This document shows positions 30,558 to 39,235 of a stretch of 64,000 nucleotides of DNA, one piece after another. Source of the stretch: Elusimicrobiota bacterium. Its GTDB lineage: Bacteria; Elusimicrobiota; Elusimicrobia; UBA1565; UBA9628. Where the stretch lies: contig DMMY01000011.1 in the NCBI GenBank assembly GCA_003452935.1, forward strand, positions 1 through 64,000, in the 5' to 3' direction. The translations under genes were made by a program, and so were the position numbers. Under the pieces are notes generated by a model. That model had not been told where the DNA came from. It saw nothing but the letters and a program-made list of their open reading frames with translations, and ran no database searches. Positions within the stretch are counted from its first letter, which is position 1. The number at the start of each line of letters is the position of its first letter.

Positions 30558-32416
30558 AGAGCCGCCTGCCGCTCGCGGTCCAGGGATTTGAGCCAAAGCC
30601 CGAAGACCGCGATGCGAAAGAAAAGTCCGGCTTCGATCTCGCGGCTGCCCCGCACGAGTTCTTGATGAAAAGCCTTGAGGTTGGACATATCGAAGATGCC
30701 GCACCCCGCGAAAGCGGAATCCGCCAAGAGTTCCTGAAGCGGCCTATTGCCCGCGTCGCGAACCCAAGCTTCCCAAGGCACGATGAAACCGTGCTTGCGC
30801 CGCCACACGATGGACTCAGGCAAATAGCGCCGCGCCACCAGCCGCAGAAGATACTTGCCCTTGAAGAGCCGGATCTTGAAAGACGAGGGCAGGCCGGCGG
30901 CGAACTCCACTACGGCCTTGTCGAGAAACGGCACGCGCGCCTCCAAGGAAGCCATCATGGTCGACTTGTCCACCTTCATGAGCAGGGAGTCGCACAGAAC
31001 GGTCTTAAGATCGAAAGCCAGGGCGTCGTTGAGATGATCCATCCCTTCGAAATCCTTGAGCCACTCCAAGGCGTCGATATGCCGCGAAGCTTCCCAGAAG
31101 TCGGGGCTTAGCACCGCGCGCAAATCCTCGGGAGCAGACGAGGCCGTGGCCTGGGCCCATTGCCGGGCATCGTCGATGGGCAGGCGCTCGAAAACCGCGC
31201 CCTTGCCCAGCCGCCGCGCCAAGGGAGCGGCCATTTTCCGGCCCCAAGCCGGAAGGCCCTGCAGCCCCTCGTTGACCCAGGCGGCCTTGTAGCGGTCATA
31301 TCCGGCGAAGAGCTCGTCGGCGCCCTCGCCGGTGAGCACGACCTTGACGCGCTGACGCGCGAACCGGGCCAGAAGAAAAGTGGGCAGGATGGCGGAATCC
31401 GCGATGGGCTCGTCCAAGAGGTCCACGGCGCCGGCCAACTGCTCGAGGACATTGGCGGGCAGAAGCAGCTCGTGGTGCTCAGTGCCCGCGTGGCGCGCCG
31501 CGATCCGGGCGTAGGAGGATTCGTCGAGACCCGGCTCCCCGCCGGAAAATCCCACGGAAAAGGTCTGCACGCGGCCCGGCCCCGCCTGCCGGGCCATGAG
31601 CGCGGCCACCAAGGCCGAATCCACGCCCCCGCTCAAAAAGGCGCCCACCGGCACGTCGCTTAGGCAGTTGTCCCGCACGGCGTCCTGGAGGAGCCGGTCG
31701 AGCTGATCCACGCACTCGGACAATGGCGCCGGTCGCCCGCCGCGATGGCGCGGCAGCCGCCAATAAGTATGAAGCCGCAGGCCCTTGGCATCAAGCTCCA
31801 GGGCGGTCGCGGGCGGCAATTTGAGCACGTCCCGCAATACCGTGCGGGGGGTGTGCACCTTTCCGTAAGCCAGATAGTCCAGTACCCCGGCCGGGTCCAG
31901 GGCCCAGCCCTGTTGCCAGGCCATGATCGCGCGCAGTTCAGAGGCAAAGGCCAAGGACTTGCCGTCGAAACGGTAATAGAGAGGCTTGACGCCCATGGGA
32001 TCGCGCGCCAAGGTCAGCCGCCGCTGTTGCCGATCCCAAAGCGCCAGGGCGAACATGCCGCTTAGCCGCGCCAGGGCTTGCGCGCCCTCGCGGGCGAAAA
32101 GCTCCAGAATCGTCTCCGTGTCGGACCTGGTTCTAAAGCGCGCGCCCTTGCCCTCGAGCTCCCGGCGCAAGGCCGGATGGTTGTATATCTCGCCGTTAAA
32201 GGCGATGGCATAGCGGCCATCCTGCGTGACCATGGGCTGGTGGCCGTTGTCGAGGTCCAAAATGGAAAGCCGCCTAAAACCCAGGCCGGCCGGGCCGTCA
32301 TAAAGCTCGCCCTCGTCGTCCGGCCCGCGATGCGCGAGACGGGCGCGCATGCGGCGCACGGCCTCCCGGTCCACCGGACCATTGTCGATGTTGAATTGTC
32401 CGCAAATCCCACACAT
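30554..32416 (-). CDS. asnB: Asparagine synthase (glutamine-hydrolysing)
   Basis: 620 aa. N-terminal class II glutaminase domain with Cys2 nucleophile (MCGICGQF), RLSILDLDNGHQPM and AFNGEIYNH; C-terminal ATP-pyrophosphatase domain with the PP-loop GAFLSGGVDSALVAALMA and the later VVLTGEGADELFAGYDRY. Makes asparagine, or amidates a carboxylate in AsnB-like biosynthetic enzymes. The coupled methyltransferase suggests the latter is possible. Ends in SLDRERQAAL; start is fixed by the essential Cys2. It is followed upstream (32435) by a small membrane protein on the same strand. Confidence 0.95.
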   Translation of the reverse strand: MCGICGQFNIDNGPVDREAVRRMRARLAHRGPDDEGELYDGPAGLGFRRLSILDLDNGHQPMVTQDGRYAIAFNGEIYNHPALRRELEGKGARFRTRSDTETILELFAREGAQALARLSGMFALALWDRQQRRLTLARDPMGVKPLYYRFDGKSLAFASELRAIMAWQQGWALDPAGVLDYLAYGKVHTPRTVLRDVLKLPPATALELDAKGLRLHTYWRLPRHRGGRPAPLSECVDQLDRLLQDAVRDNCLSDVPVGAFLSGGVDSALVAALMARQAGPGRVQTFSVGFSGGEPGLDESSYARIAARHAGTEHHELLLPANVLEQLAGAVDLLDEPIADSAILPTFLLARFARQRVKVVLTGEGADELFAGYDRYKAAWVNEGLQGLPAWGRKMAAPLARRLGKGAVFERLPIDDARQWAQATASSAPEDLRAVLSPDFWEASRHIDALEWLKDFEGMDHLNDALAFDLKTVLCDSLLMKVDKSTMMASLEARVPFLDKAVVEFAAGLPSSFKIRLFKGKYLLRLVARRYLPESIVWRRKHGFIVPWEAWVRDAGNRPLQELLADSAFAGCGIFDMSNLKAFHQELVRGSREIEAGLFFRIAVFGLWLKSLDRERQAAL

Positions 32417-32434
32417 AGGCAGGGCGATGAATGC

Positions 32435-32746
32435 TCAGTCGAAAAGCTTGAACTCCGGCTCCTGGCGGGAGCGCTCCATGATCTCGGGCAGGAATCTGGA
32501 ATAGCTCCAAGCGAACCACGCCAGGGCCAGGAGCGCCAGTCCGTAGGCGAGCTCGAAGCCGGCATAGCGCAGCCACTCCTGGCGGGTTACGAAGGCCCAT
32601 TTCTCGGGAGCGTAGAGGTTGGCCTCGGGCTCGCCCACAAAAAGGTCGTAGAACGATTTTACGGTGACGACCGAGCCCCACGCGCCAAAGACCGAGCCCG
32701 CGATGCGCGCCAAGCCCCGGATCCGGATCTTCTCCTTTTGGCTCAT
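32435..32746 (-). CDS. Small membrane protein of unknown function
   Basis: 103 aa. N-terminal basic stretch (MSQKEKIRIRG), a weakly hydrophobic helix (RIAGSVFGAWGSVVTV) and a clear transmembrane helix (FELAYGLALLALAWFAWSY) followed by an acidic/basic tail ending FKLFD. No family recognised. The start at 32746 is chosen because the longer frame runs through the GC hairpin at 32763-32784; an ATG three codons earlier is possible. It lies between rpsI and asnB on the same strand, 19 nt before asnB. Confidence 0.65.
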   Translation of the reverse strand: MSQKEKIRIRGLARIAGSVFGAWGSVVTVKSFYDLFVGEPEANLYAPEKWAFVTRQEWLRYAGFELAYGLALLALAWFAWSYSRFLPEIMERSRQEPEFKLFD

Positions 32747-32762
32747 GGCTCCCATAATAACG

Positions 32763-32784
32763 CCGGGGGGCGTTAGCCCCCCGG
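32763..32784 (-). terminator. GC-rich hairpin after rpsI
   Basis: CCGGGGGGC and GCCCCCCGG flank a 4-nt loop (9-bp stem). It lies 30 nt past the rpsI stop on the minus strand. The following minus-strand bases (CGTTATTA) are only weakly T-rich, so it may be a weak or factor-dependent terminator. Confidence 0.55.
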
Positions 32785-32813
32785 TGTCCAGCGCCATAAA
32801 AAACGCTCGACGC

Positions 32814-33215
32814 TTAACGCTTGGAGTACTGGAACCGCTTGCGCGCCTTGGGCTGGCCCGACTTCTTGCGTTCGACCATGCGCGGATCGCGCGTGAGGAA
32901 ACCGTTGGCCCGCATGGGCTTCTTGTTCTTTTCGTCGAGCTTGACCAAAGCGCGCGCGATGGCGTGGCGGGCCGCCTCGGCCTGACCGGTCAGCCCTCCG
33001 CCGATGATCTTGACCACGAAGTCGAACTGCTTGGCGCTCTCCACGAGGCCGATGGGAGCCAGCACGTTGCGCAGGCGATGCTCCTGGCCGCGAAAATATT
33101 CGTCCGCCGGCTTGGCGTTGACCGTCACCTTTCCCGCGCCGTTGGGCACGAGGCGCACTTGGGCCACGGCGGTCTTGCGACGGCCCGTAGCCCAGATCTG
33201 GTTGTCGTTTTTCAT
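32814..33215 (-). CDS. rpsI: 30S ribosomal protein S9
   Basis: 133 aa. Typical S9: WATGRRKTAVAQVRLVPN near the start, DEYFRG, VVKIIGGGLTGQAEAARHAI, and the basic C-terminal tail RKRFQYSKR that reaches the P-site tRNA. The start overlaps the rplM stop by 4 nt. The conserved rplM-rpsI pair is seen in most bacteria. Confidence 0.98.
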   Translation of the reverse strand: MKNDNQIWATGRRKTAVAQVRLVPNGAGKVTVNAKPADEYFRGQEHRLRNVLAPIGLVESAKQFDFVVKIIGGGLTGQAEAARHAIARALVKLDEKNKKPMRANGFLTRDPRMVERKKSGQPKARKRFQYSKR

Positions 33216-33661
33216 GATGGGGTTACCTTTGCCGTCTTAGCCGGGCGCGGAACGCCCAGGGTCTGCGCGCCGGGAAATATCTTCAGGCGCGACATCTGCC
33301 GGCTGCGCAGGCGGTTGTTGCGGATCATGCGCTTGACGGCGAGGTACACCACCTTGCGCGGATCTTTCTCCAGCTGTCTTTTGACCGGGGTGGTCTTGGC
33401 CCCGCCGGCCCAGCCGGAATGGCTGAAATAGAACTTGCTGTTGATCTTGTCGCCGGTCAGCCGCACGCGCGCCGCGTTGGTGATGACGACGAAGTCTCCG
33501 CAGTCGACGAAGGCGGTATATCTCGGCTTGTGCTTGCCGCGCAGCAAGGTCGCGGCCTTGGTGGCCATGCGGCCCAAGACCTGGCCGTCCGCGTCAAGAT
33601 AGTGCCAGCGCCTCTCAAGAGGCGCCTGTCTGGGACTGTAAAGAGTTGTCTTCTGAGACAT
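33212..33661 (-). CDS. rplM: 50S ribosomal protein L13
   Basis: 149 aa. L13 hallmarks: WHYLDADGQVLGRMATKAA, LLRGKHKPRYTAFVDCGDFV, KFYFSHSGWAGGAK and the end LKIFPGAQTLGVP. Binds 23S rRNA early in large-subunit assembly. A promoter at 33670-33698 puts the -10 only 8 nt before the ATG and there is no Shine-Dalgarno, so the mRNA is probably leaderless. Confidence 0.98.
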   Translation of the reverse strand: MSQKTTLYSPRQAPLERRWHYLDADGQVLGRMATKAATLLRGKHKPRYTAFVDCGDFVVITNAARVRLTGDKINSKFYFSHSGWAGGAKTTPVKRQLEKDPRKVVYLAVKRMIRNNRLRSRQMSRLKIFPGAQTLGVPRPAKTAKVTPS

Positions 33662-33669
33662 AATAATAA

Positions 33670-33698
33670 ATCTTACATAAATTCAAAGCCCGGCACAA
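33670..33698 (-). promoter_or_regulatory. Promoter of rplM-rpsI (leaderless type)
   Basis: Minus-strand TTGTGC (33698-33693), 17-nt spacer, TAAGAT (33675-33670), then 8 nt to the rplM ATG. The predicted transcription start falls at or within 2 nt of the start codon. Confidence 0.65.
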
Positions 33699-33700
33699 GA

Positions 33701-33783
33701 AAAAACTGAGGGGGTCAGGTCTTGAAATTTGACATTTGACGCAATTTGTCAAATATGTCAAATTTCAAGACCTGACCCCCTCA
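33701..33783 (-). terminator. Long perfect inverted repeat acting as terminator
   Basis: Arms 33707-33734 and 33756-33783 are exact 28-bp reverse complements; the 21-nt centre has a further 6-bp stem (TTTGAC/GTCAAA). On the minus strand the stem is followed within 3 nt by six T, a rho-independent terminator layout. The right arm includes the TGA stop of the gene at 33781-34374, suggesting insertion of a REP-like element at the gene end. Confidence 0.85.
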
Positions 33784-34364
33784 CGGCGGGCGCCTGTTGC
33801 CCATGACTTCGCCGGCGCGCGTCTTCCAGAAAGTGGGCAGATTCTGGGACGCCCGGCCGTAGAGCTCTTCTCCGGCCTCGGTCAGCAGGCCCCGGCCCTT
33901 GTCAAAAAGGGCCCGGCCCTGCATGTCGGTGAGCCCATAAGCCCACTTGACGTCCACGCCCTTGGACTCGAAATAGCGCAGAGCGTCCTGGGATTTGACG
34001 AGCAGATATTTGTCAAAGCCCGCCCGGGTCAGACGCACACGGGCCGGGCGCTTGCCGGAAAGCGGCTCCTGGACCGCGAAGCCCTTTAAAGTGTGGAAGC
34101 GCTGGCGCAACAAGCCAAAGGCGCCTGCGGCCTCGGCCCGGCGCATGCGCCGCAGTAAGCCCATATCCGCCGGACTCCATTGATTCATGTCCACGGCGAG
34201 AATGCCCCGCTGCCACATCTCGGCCAGGGTCTCGCGGCGTTCGTCGCCAACCACGGCCGGCTCTTGAGCCAGGCTCTCGGCCGGGGCCTTATGGGATTGC
34301 ATGGGCACGGCGGCCTCCAGCGCGACGCCCAGAAGCCATGCGCAAGCCAATGACGCGGAAACGA

Positions 34365-34374
<10 letters not shown>
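33781..34374 (-). CDS. Exported protein of unknown function
   Basis: 197 aa. A signal peptide (IVSASLACAWLLGVALEAAV) precedes a basic, helical protein (LAEMWQRGILAVDMNQWS, LGLLRRM-type helices, FDKYLLVKSQDALRYFESKG). No family recognised. The GTG at 34374 overlaps dcd by 10 nt with AAGG just upstream; the longer frame upstream is only the dcd shadow. Its stop codon is supplied by the arm of the inverted repeat at 33707-33783, so the original C-terminus may have been changed. Confidence 0.65.
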
Positions 34375-34952
<578 letters not shown>

Positions 34953-35007
34953 GCGCTGACGCCCTCCTTAATATGACGGCCTATAACCCGGCAAGTCCCC
35001 GACGGAG

Positions 35008-35901
35008 CTAGAATCCATGACAATAAAACCAGGCTTTTGCCGCCAGCAACGTCTTGCGCCAAGCAGACAGGCGCTGTCTATGGAACAGGACCCGAAAGCC
35101 TCCCGCCCGGATATCCTCAAGAAGCCCCTCATAGACATGCGCCATGATTTCAGCAGGCAGCAAAGCCGGCCGGTCGCGAACATCCGCGCAGGCGCGCGCC
35201 TGCCGATAATAGCCCTTGGCCCTTTGGTAGAGAATTCCCATGAGGCGGGCAAAGGCCTCGTTGGGTTCGCGCCGCAGCAGAGCCTGCTCCGTGTAGCCCG
35301 ACGCTTTCATATCGCTGGCCGGGATATAGATGCGTCCCAGTTCCAGGTCCGCGCCCACGTCGCGAATAATGTTGGTCAGCTGGAAAGCATAGCCAAAAAG
35401 ATCGGCGAACCGCCGCATCCGGTCGGGAGGGCTATGGCTGTAGCCGAATATCTCGACGCAAAGCACGCCGACCGAGGAAGCCACGCCCTGCATGTAGCTC
35501 TCCAGGCTTTCGGGCGTCTCATAGCGCGCGCGCTCCAGGTCCATGGCGCAGCCGCGAATCATGTCAAGAAACGCCTCTTTCGGCAGGCGGAAAGCCTGCA
35601 CATGGGGCAGCAGATCGCGTGAGAGGACATGCGTGGGGGCGCCGAGATAAAGCCGCTCCACCTCCGCGCGCCAAAAATCCAGCATGCGGCGCGCCTCGGC
35701 CGGGCCGAGCCGCCCGGAGTCCACGATATCGTCGATATGCCGGCAGTAGGCATAGACCGCGCCGAGGGCTTCGCGCTTGCCGCGAGGCAGGAACAGAAAA
35801 GCCAAGGCGAAGTTCGACCCCTTGTGCGCGACGACCGGCCCGTTGTCTTTGAAGAACAGCTGTTCTTCGTCCGCGGATAAGGCGATCGGCTCGGGGCTCA
35901 C
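35008..35901 (-). CDS. hpnD: Presqualene diphosphate synthase-like, HpnD family
   Basis: 297 aa, squalene/phytoene synthase family: head-to-head condensation of two farnesyl diphosphates. Both Asp-rich motifs are present, YCRHIDDIVDSGR (near 55) and YAFQLTNIIRDVGADLELGR (near 165, ending in RIYIP). It pairs with the related gene just upstream, the arrangement seen for hpnC-hpnD in squalene and hopanoid loci. The GTG start at 35901 overlaps the upstream stop as GTGA. Phytoene synthase is an alternative. Confidence 0.85.
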   Translation of the reverse strand: MSPEPIALSADEEQLFFKDNGPVVAHKGSNFALAFLFLPRGKREALGAVYAYCRHIDDIVDSGRLGPAEARRMLDFWRAEVERLYLGAPTHVLSRDLLPHVQAFRLPKEAFLDMIRGCAMDLERARYETPESLESYMQGVASSVGVLCVEIFGYSHSPPDRMRRFADLFGYAFQLTNIIRDVGADLELGRIYIPASDMKASGYTEQALLRREPNEAFARLMGILYQRAKGYYRQARACADVRDRPALLPAEIMAHVYEGLLEDIRAGGFRVLFHRQRLSAWRKTLLAAKAWFYCHGF

Positions 35902-36773
35902 GGTTGCAGCACTGTGCGCAGAATCAGGGGCAGCCAATCCCACCGCTGCAGGACCGGCCTTCGCGCCATGGTATCGAAGCCGAGCTTGCGTATCTGGCGC
36001 AAGACCTCCCGCCCGCCGTACCAAGTCACTCGCGCCTCCCAGGAAAGAGGCCAGCGCAGCTTGCCCGGCAAAGGCCGGGCTTGCTCCAAGAGGGCGCGCG
36101 CGCGGTTGACCTGGAACTTCATCAGCTCCCGGAAGCGCTCGTTGCATACGCCCATGCGCAGGTCGGCCTCCGAGTAGCCATGGGCGCGGAAATCCTCTTC
36201 CGGGATATAGATGCGATCCCGGCTCAAGTCCGAGGAGAGGTCCTGCCAAAAACCGGCCAGCCTCAGCCCGGTGCACAGCGCGTCGCAGAAGCGAAACAGC
36301 CCCTCATCGCGATATCCGTGCATCATCAGCACCAGCCGGCCCCCGGGATTGGCGCAGCGCCGGCAATAATCCTGGAGTTCTTCGTAGGTAGCGTAGCGGG
36401 TCTTCTCGATGTCCTGCAAAGCGGCGCCGATCATCTCATCGCAAAGCTCGACCGGCAGCCGCAGGGTCCGCAGCGTCTCGCCCAAAGCCAACAGCACGGG
36501 CTGCGCCGCCTGCCCGCCTCCCAGCTGGCGGCGCCAATCCAGGAGCCGCTCCCGGCGAACGCCCTCAAATTCACGGGCCGTGGCGAAATCCCTCACCACG
36601 ACGACAAAAGCGCACAAGGCATCCATATGCGGCCGCAGGCGCCGGGACACAAGCCTCGAGGCGACCGGAAAATTTCCATACTGCCTGCCGGCGACGCGGC
36701 CGCAAAAGGCGTAAGCCCCGGGGATGTCCCCCGGGGAAAAAACCCGGGCGTCGGCGGATTCTTGCGGGGTCAT
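35898..36773 (-). CDS. hpnC: Squalene-synthase family protein, HpnC type
   Basis: 291 aa. HpnC-like: AYAFCGRVAGRQYGNFPVAS at the start, the second motif LRLAGFWQDLSSDLSRDRIY followed by IPEEDF, and typical RFRELMKFQVNRARALLEQ. The first Asp-rich motif is weak (VVVVRDFATAREFEG instead of DDxxD), as may happen in HpnC, which works on presqualene diphosphate made by HpnD. The ATG overlaps the obg stop in an ATGA. hpnE, needed to finish squalene by that route, is not in the window. Confidence 0.8.
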   Translation of the reverse strand: MTPQESADARVFSPGDIPGAYAFCGRVAGRQYGNFPVASRLVSRRLRPHMDALCAFVVVVRDFATAREFEGVRRERLLDWRRQLGGGQAAQPVLLALGETLRTLRLPVELCDEMIGAALQDIEKTRYATYEELQDYCRRCANPGGRLVLMMHGYRDEGLFRFCDALCTGLRLAGFWQDLSSDLSRDRIYIPEEDFRAHGYSEADLRMGVCNERFRELMKFQVNRARALLEQARPLPGKLRWPLSWEARVTWYGGREVLRQIRKLGFDTMARRPVLQRWDWLPLILRTVLQP

Positions 36774-38098
36774 TTTTTTCCCACCCCGATGCGCGTGCGG
36801 CGATCGCGCTTGAGCCTGGGCAACGGCCGGCGCGCGGCGTCGGACCACTCGAATTCGAATTCTCCGCAACGCACCAAGTCTCCATCCTTGATGCCGGCAT
36901 GCTTAAGCGCCCGATCCACGCCGATGCGCTTGAGAGCCTGCTGAAAGCGCTCCACGGCCTCCGGCAGGCTGGCCTCCAGCATGGCCGCGGCCCGCCGGAC
37001 GAAACGCCCATCCAATTCAAAACGTCCGCCGCCCAAGGATCGGACCTGAAAACCGGCATCCACGCGCACGGCGCGGCTTTCGTCCTGCGCCGACCCGAAG
37101 ACCAGGGGAACGGGAGGCCGGCGGGACAGTTCCAGGATCAGACGGTCCAGAAGCGCGCCCACGCCCTCTCCGGTCGCGGCCGATATGGCGAAGGCTCTGC
37201 GGGGATAGCGGGCCCGGATGCGTTTGAAGACCTCCCGGGAACCGGGCAAGTCCATCTTGTTGACGGCCAGGACGCGAGGCTTGGACAACAGCTGCGGGGA
37301 GAATGATTTGAGTTCGGACTCGATATCCTTGATGCCGGCCGCCGGATCGCGGCCGCCGTAGCCCGCGGGATCGACAAGATGCACGATGACCCGCGTCCTC
37401 TCGATGTGCCTCAGGAAATCCGTGCCCAACCCCTTGCCCGCATGGGCGCCCGCGATAAGGCCGGGAATGTCCGCGGCCACGAAGCTCTCGCCCTTATGCT
37501 CCACGACGCCGAGGTTGGGAGAGAGCGTGGTGAATGGATAGTCCGCGACCTTGGGCCGCGCGTTGGAAAGCCGGGCCAGCAGGCTGGACTTGCCCGCGTT
37601 AGGGAAGCCCACGAAGCCCACGTCCGCCAAAAGCTTAAGCTCCACGGTCAATGTCGCTTTCTCGCCCGGCTCGCCCTTTTCGCAGAGACGCGGAGCCGTG
37701 CGATGCTGGGTCTTGAACGAAAGATTTCCGCGTCCCCCGCGGCCTCCGGCCGCGGCGAGGACCCTCTGGCCCGGGGCGGCCAAGTCGGCCAGAAGCCTTT
37801 CTCCTTTATAGACGACCGTCCCAGCCGGCACATAGATCACCGTCTCCTGGCCGGATTCGCCGGTCTTGGCGTCGCCCTTGCCGGCGCAACCGTCCCGGCC
37901 GCGGATATGCGGACGGCGGGAGAGGTCCAGCAGAGTGGTGCGGTGTTGGTCGGCTTCGAGCCAAACGTCTCCGCCGCGTCCGCCATCGCCGCCGTTGGGG
38001 CCGCCGAACTCGATGAATTTCTCGCGATGAAAAGACAAGCAGCCGTTGCCGCCCGCGCCCCCGGCGACGAAAATACGAATCTTGTCTATGAAATCCAT
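36770..38098 (-). CDS. obg: GTPase Obg (CgtA)
   Basis: 442 aa. Ribosome-assembly and stress GTPase. The Gly-rich Obg fold covers residues 1-158 (IFVAGGAGGNGCLSFHREKF and GPNGGDGGRGGDVWLEAD). G domain: GFPNAGKSSLLARLSNARPK split over the P-loop, DIPGLIAGAHAGKGLG and NKMD. The C-terminal OCT-like domain ends near VRCGEFEFEWSDAARR, with a short basic tail. It follows rplU-rpmA, a classical neighbourhood. Confidence 0.97.
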   Translation of the reverse strand: MDFIDKIRIFVAGGAGGNGCLSFHREKFIEFGGPNGGDGGRGGDVWLEADQHRTTLLDLSRRPHIRGRDGCAGKGDAKTGESGQETVIYVPAGTVVYKGERLLADLAAPGQRVLAAAGGRGGRGNLSFKTQHRTAPRLCEKGEPGEKATLTVELKLLADVGFVGFPNAGKSSLLARLSNARPKVADYPFTTLSPNLGVVEHKGESFVAADIPGLIAGAHAGKGLGTDFLRHIERTRVIVHLVDPAGYGGRDPAAGIKDIESELKSFSPQLLSKPRVLAVNKMDLPGSREVFKRIRARYPRRAFAISAATGEGVGALLDRLILELSRRPPVPLVFGSAQDESRAVRVDAGFQVRSLGGGRFELDGRFVRRAAAMLEASLPEAVERFQQALKRIGVDRALKHAGIKDGDLVRCGEFEFEWSDAARRPLPRLKRDRRTRIGVGKK

Positions 38099-38164
38099 GA
38101 TGTTTGCCCGGGACGCAGTCCTGCGGTCCGGCTGGAGCTGCGGGACGGCTGAAAACGGCTCAGG

Positions 38165-38425
38165 CTAGGCAGAGGCCGGCAAGACGCTGATGCGCTTCTT
38201 GTCCTTGCGCGCCCACTCGAACGTGACCACGCCGGAAGCCTTGGCGAAAAGGGTGTCATCCTTGCCGCGGCCCACATTGAGACCGGGAAGAAACTTCGTG
38301 CCGCGCTGGCGAACGATCACCATGCCCGCGAGCACGCGCTGGCCGCCGTAGCGCTTCACGCCGAGACGCTGACCGTTGCTGTCGCGTCCGTTGCTGGAAG
38401 AGCCCTGCGCTTTAGTGTGTGCCAT
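38165..38425 (-). CDS. rpmA: 50S ribosomal protein L27
   Basis: 86 aa. MAHTKAQGSSSNGRDSNGQR then LGVKRYGGQRVLAGMVIVRQRG and GLNVGRGKDDTLFAKASGVV are standard L27; the N-terminal tail reaches the peptidyl-transferase centre. 1 nt from rplU stop, 66 nt before obg. Confidence 0.98.
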   Translation of the reverse strand: MAHTKAQGSSSNGRDSNGQRLGVKRYGGQRVLAGMVIVRQRGTKFLPGLNVGRGKDDTLFAKASGVVTFEWARKDKKRISVLPASA

Positions 38426-38426
38426 G

Positions 38427-38738
38427 TCAGTTGATGGAAATGGTTTTGATGCGGATGTCGGTGTAGCTCTGGCGGTGGCCCCGCGTTTTCCTATAGGCCT
38501 TCTTGGTCCGCCTCTTAAAGACGATGATCTTCGGGCCGCGGCATTGCCCCACGACCTCCGCCGTGACCTGAGCGTTGCGCGACGTGGCAGGATCCTGTCC
38601 CTGCGCGGAGTCGCCCACGGCCCAAATCGCCTTGAACGTCAGCTCCTTGCCGGGCTCGGCCTCAAGCTTCTCCACCCGGATAGTCTCGCCAGGCACCGCC
38701 CAAAACTGTCTACCGCCGGTTTCTATGATCGCGTACAT
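38427..38738 (-). CDS. rplU: 50S ribosomal protein L21
   Basis: 103 aa. MYAIIETGGRQFWAVPGETI and the end KRRTKKAYRKTRGHRQSYT are typical L21. First gene of rplU-rpmA-obg. A strong promoter at 38748-38776 leaves only 9 nt between -10 and ATG, and no Shine-Dalgarno exists, so leaderless expression is likely. Confidence 0.98.
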   Translation of the reverse strand: MYAIIETGGRQFWAVPGETIRVEKLEAEPGKELTFKAIWAVGDSAQGQDPATSRNAQVTAEVVGQCRGPKIIVFKRRTKKAYRKTRGHRQSYTDIRIKTISIN

Positions 38739-38747
38739 AAGGAGAAT

Positions 38748-38776
38748 ATAATATCAAATCGAGAAAGGCATATCAA
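38748..38776 (-). promoter_or_regulatory. Promoter of rplU-rpmA-obg (leaderless type)
   Basis: Minus-strand TTGATA (38776-38771), 17-nt spacer, TATTAT (38753-38748), then 9 nt to the ATG. Confidence 0.7.
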
Positions 38777-38790
38777 TAGGATCGACGCCG

Positions 38791-39129
38791 CTATTTTCCC
38801 CCCCGCAATTCCCGCGAGAGATGCCGCAACGTGGAATAAAGTATTTCCCTTTTCTGCGGCGATTGATCGCGCAGAAGCGCCCCGATCCTGGCCTCCCAGA
38901 CTTTCGGCAGGTCGCCGTGAGCCTCATCCAACAACGCTCCCGCGGCCACGCCCAGAGCCTCGGCCAACCGAGCCAGGGTTTGCAGGCTGGCCTTCTTGAC
39001 CCCTCGTTCTATTTGACCAATAAAGGAGGGATGCAGGCCGGAGACCTCGCCGAGTTTCTCTTGGGTCCAACCCAGTTGCTCGCGCAGAGCCCGAACCTCG
39101 ATGCCGACCTTGCGGTATATATCCTGCAT
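38791..39129 (-). CDS. XRE-family transcriptional regulator
   Basis: 112 aa. HTH_3 domain at residues 8-65: VRALREQLGWTQEKLGEVSG, HPSFIGQIERGVKKASLQTL, LARLAEALGVAAGALL. The C-terminal 45 residues are helical with no ligand domain. A TATAAA hexamer 8 nt before the ATG and no Shine-Dalgarno suggest a leaderless mRNA. Divergent from the lone response regulator at 39236. Confidence 0.9.
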   Translation of the reverse strand: MQDIYRKVGIEVRALREQLGWTQEKLGEVSGLHPSFIGQIERGVKKASLQTLARLAEALGVAAGALLDEAHGDLPKVWEARIGALLRDQSPQKREILYSTLRHLSRELRGGK

Positions 39130-39137
39130 CGATTCAT

Positions 39138-39143
39138 TTTATA
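39138..39143 (-). promoter_or_regulatory. -10 element (TATAAA) 8 nt before the XRE gene
   Basis: Minus-strand TATAAA, 8 nt upstream of ATG 39129. The -35 region is poor. Fits the leaderless spacing seen elsewhere in the window. Confidence 0.4.
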
Positions 39144-39199
39144 AGGATTTCTCCGAACTAAACAGAACCCATTGGTCTTTATTTAAAAACCCTATAGTA

Positions 39200-39228
39200 T
39201 TGATTTTTTCCGATCCGGGAGCTACAAT
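39200..39228 (+). promoter_or_regulatory. Promoter of the single-domain response regulator (leaderless type)
   Basis: TTGATT (39200-39205), 17-nt spacer, TACAAT (39223-39228), then 7 nt to the ATG at 39236. GGGAG inside the spacer is upstream of the expected transcription start and so cannot serve as a ribosome site. Confidence 0.7.
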
Positions 39229-39235
39229 ATAAGTC

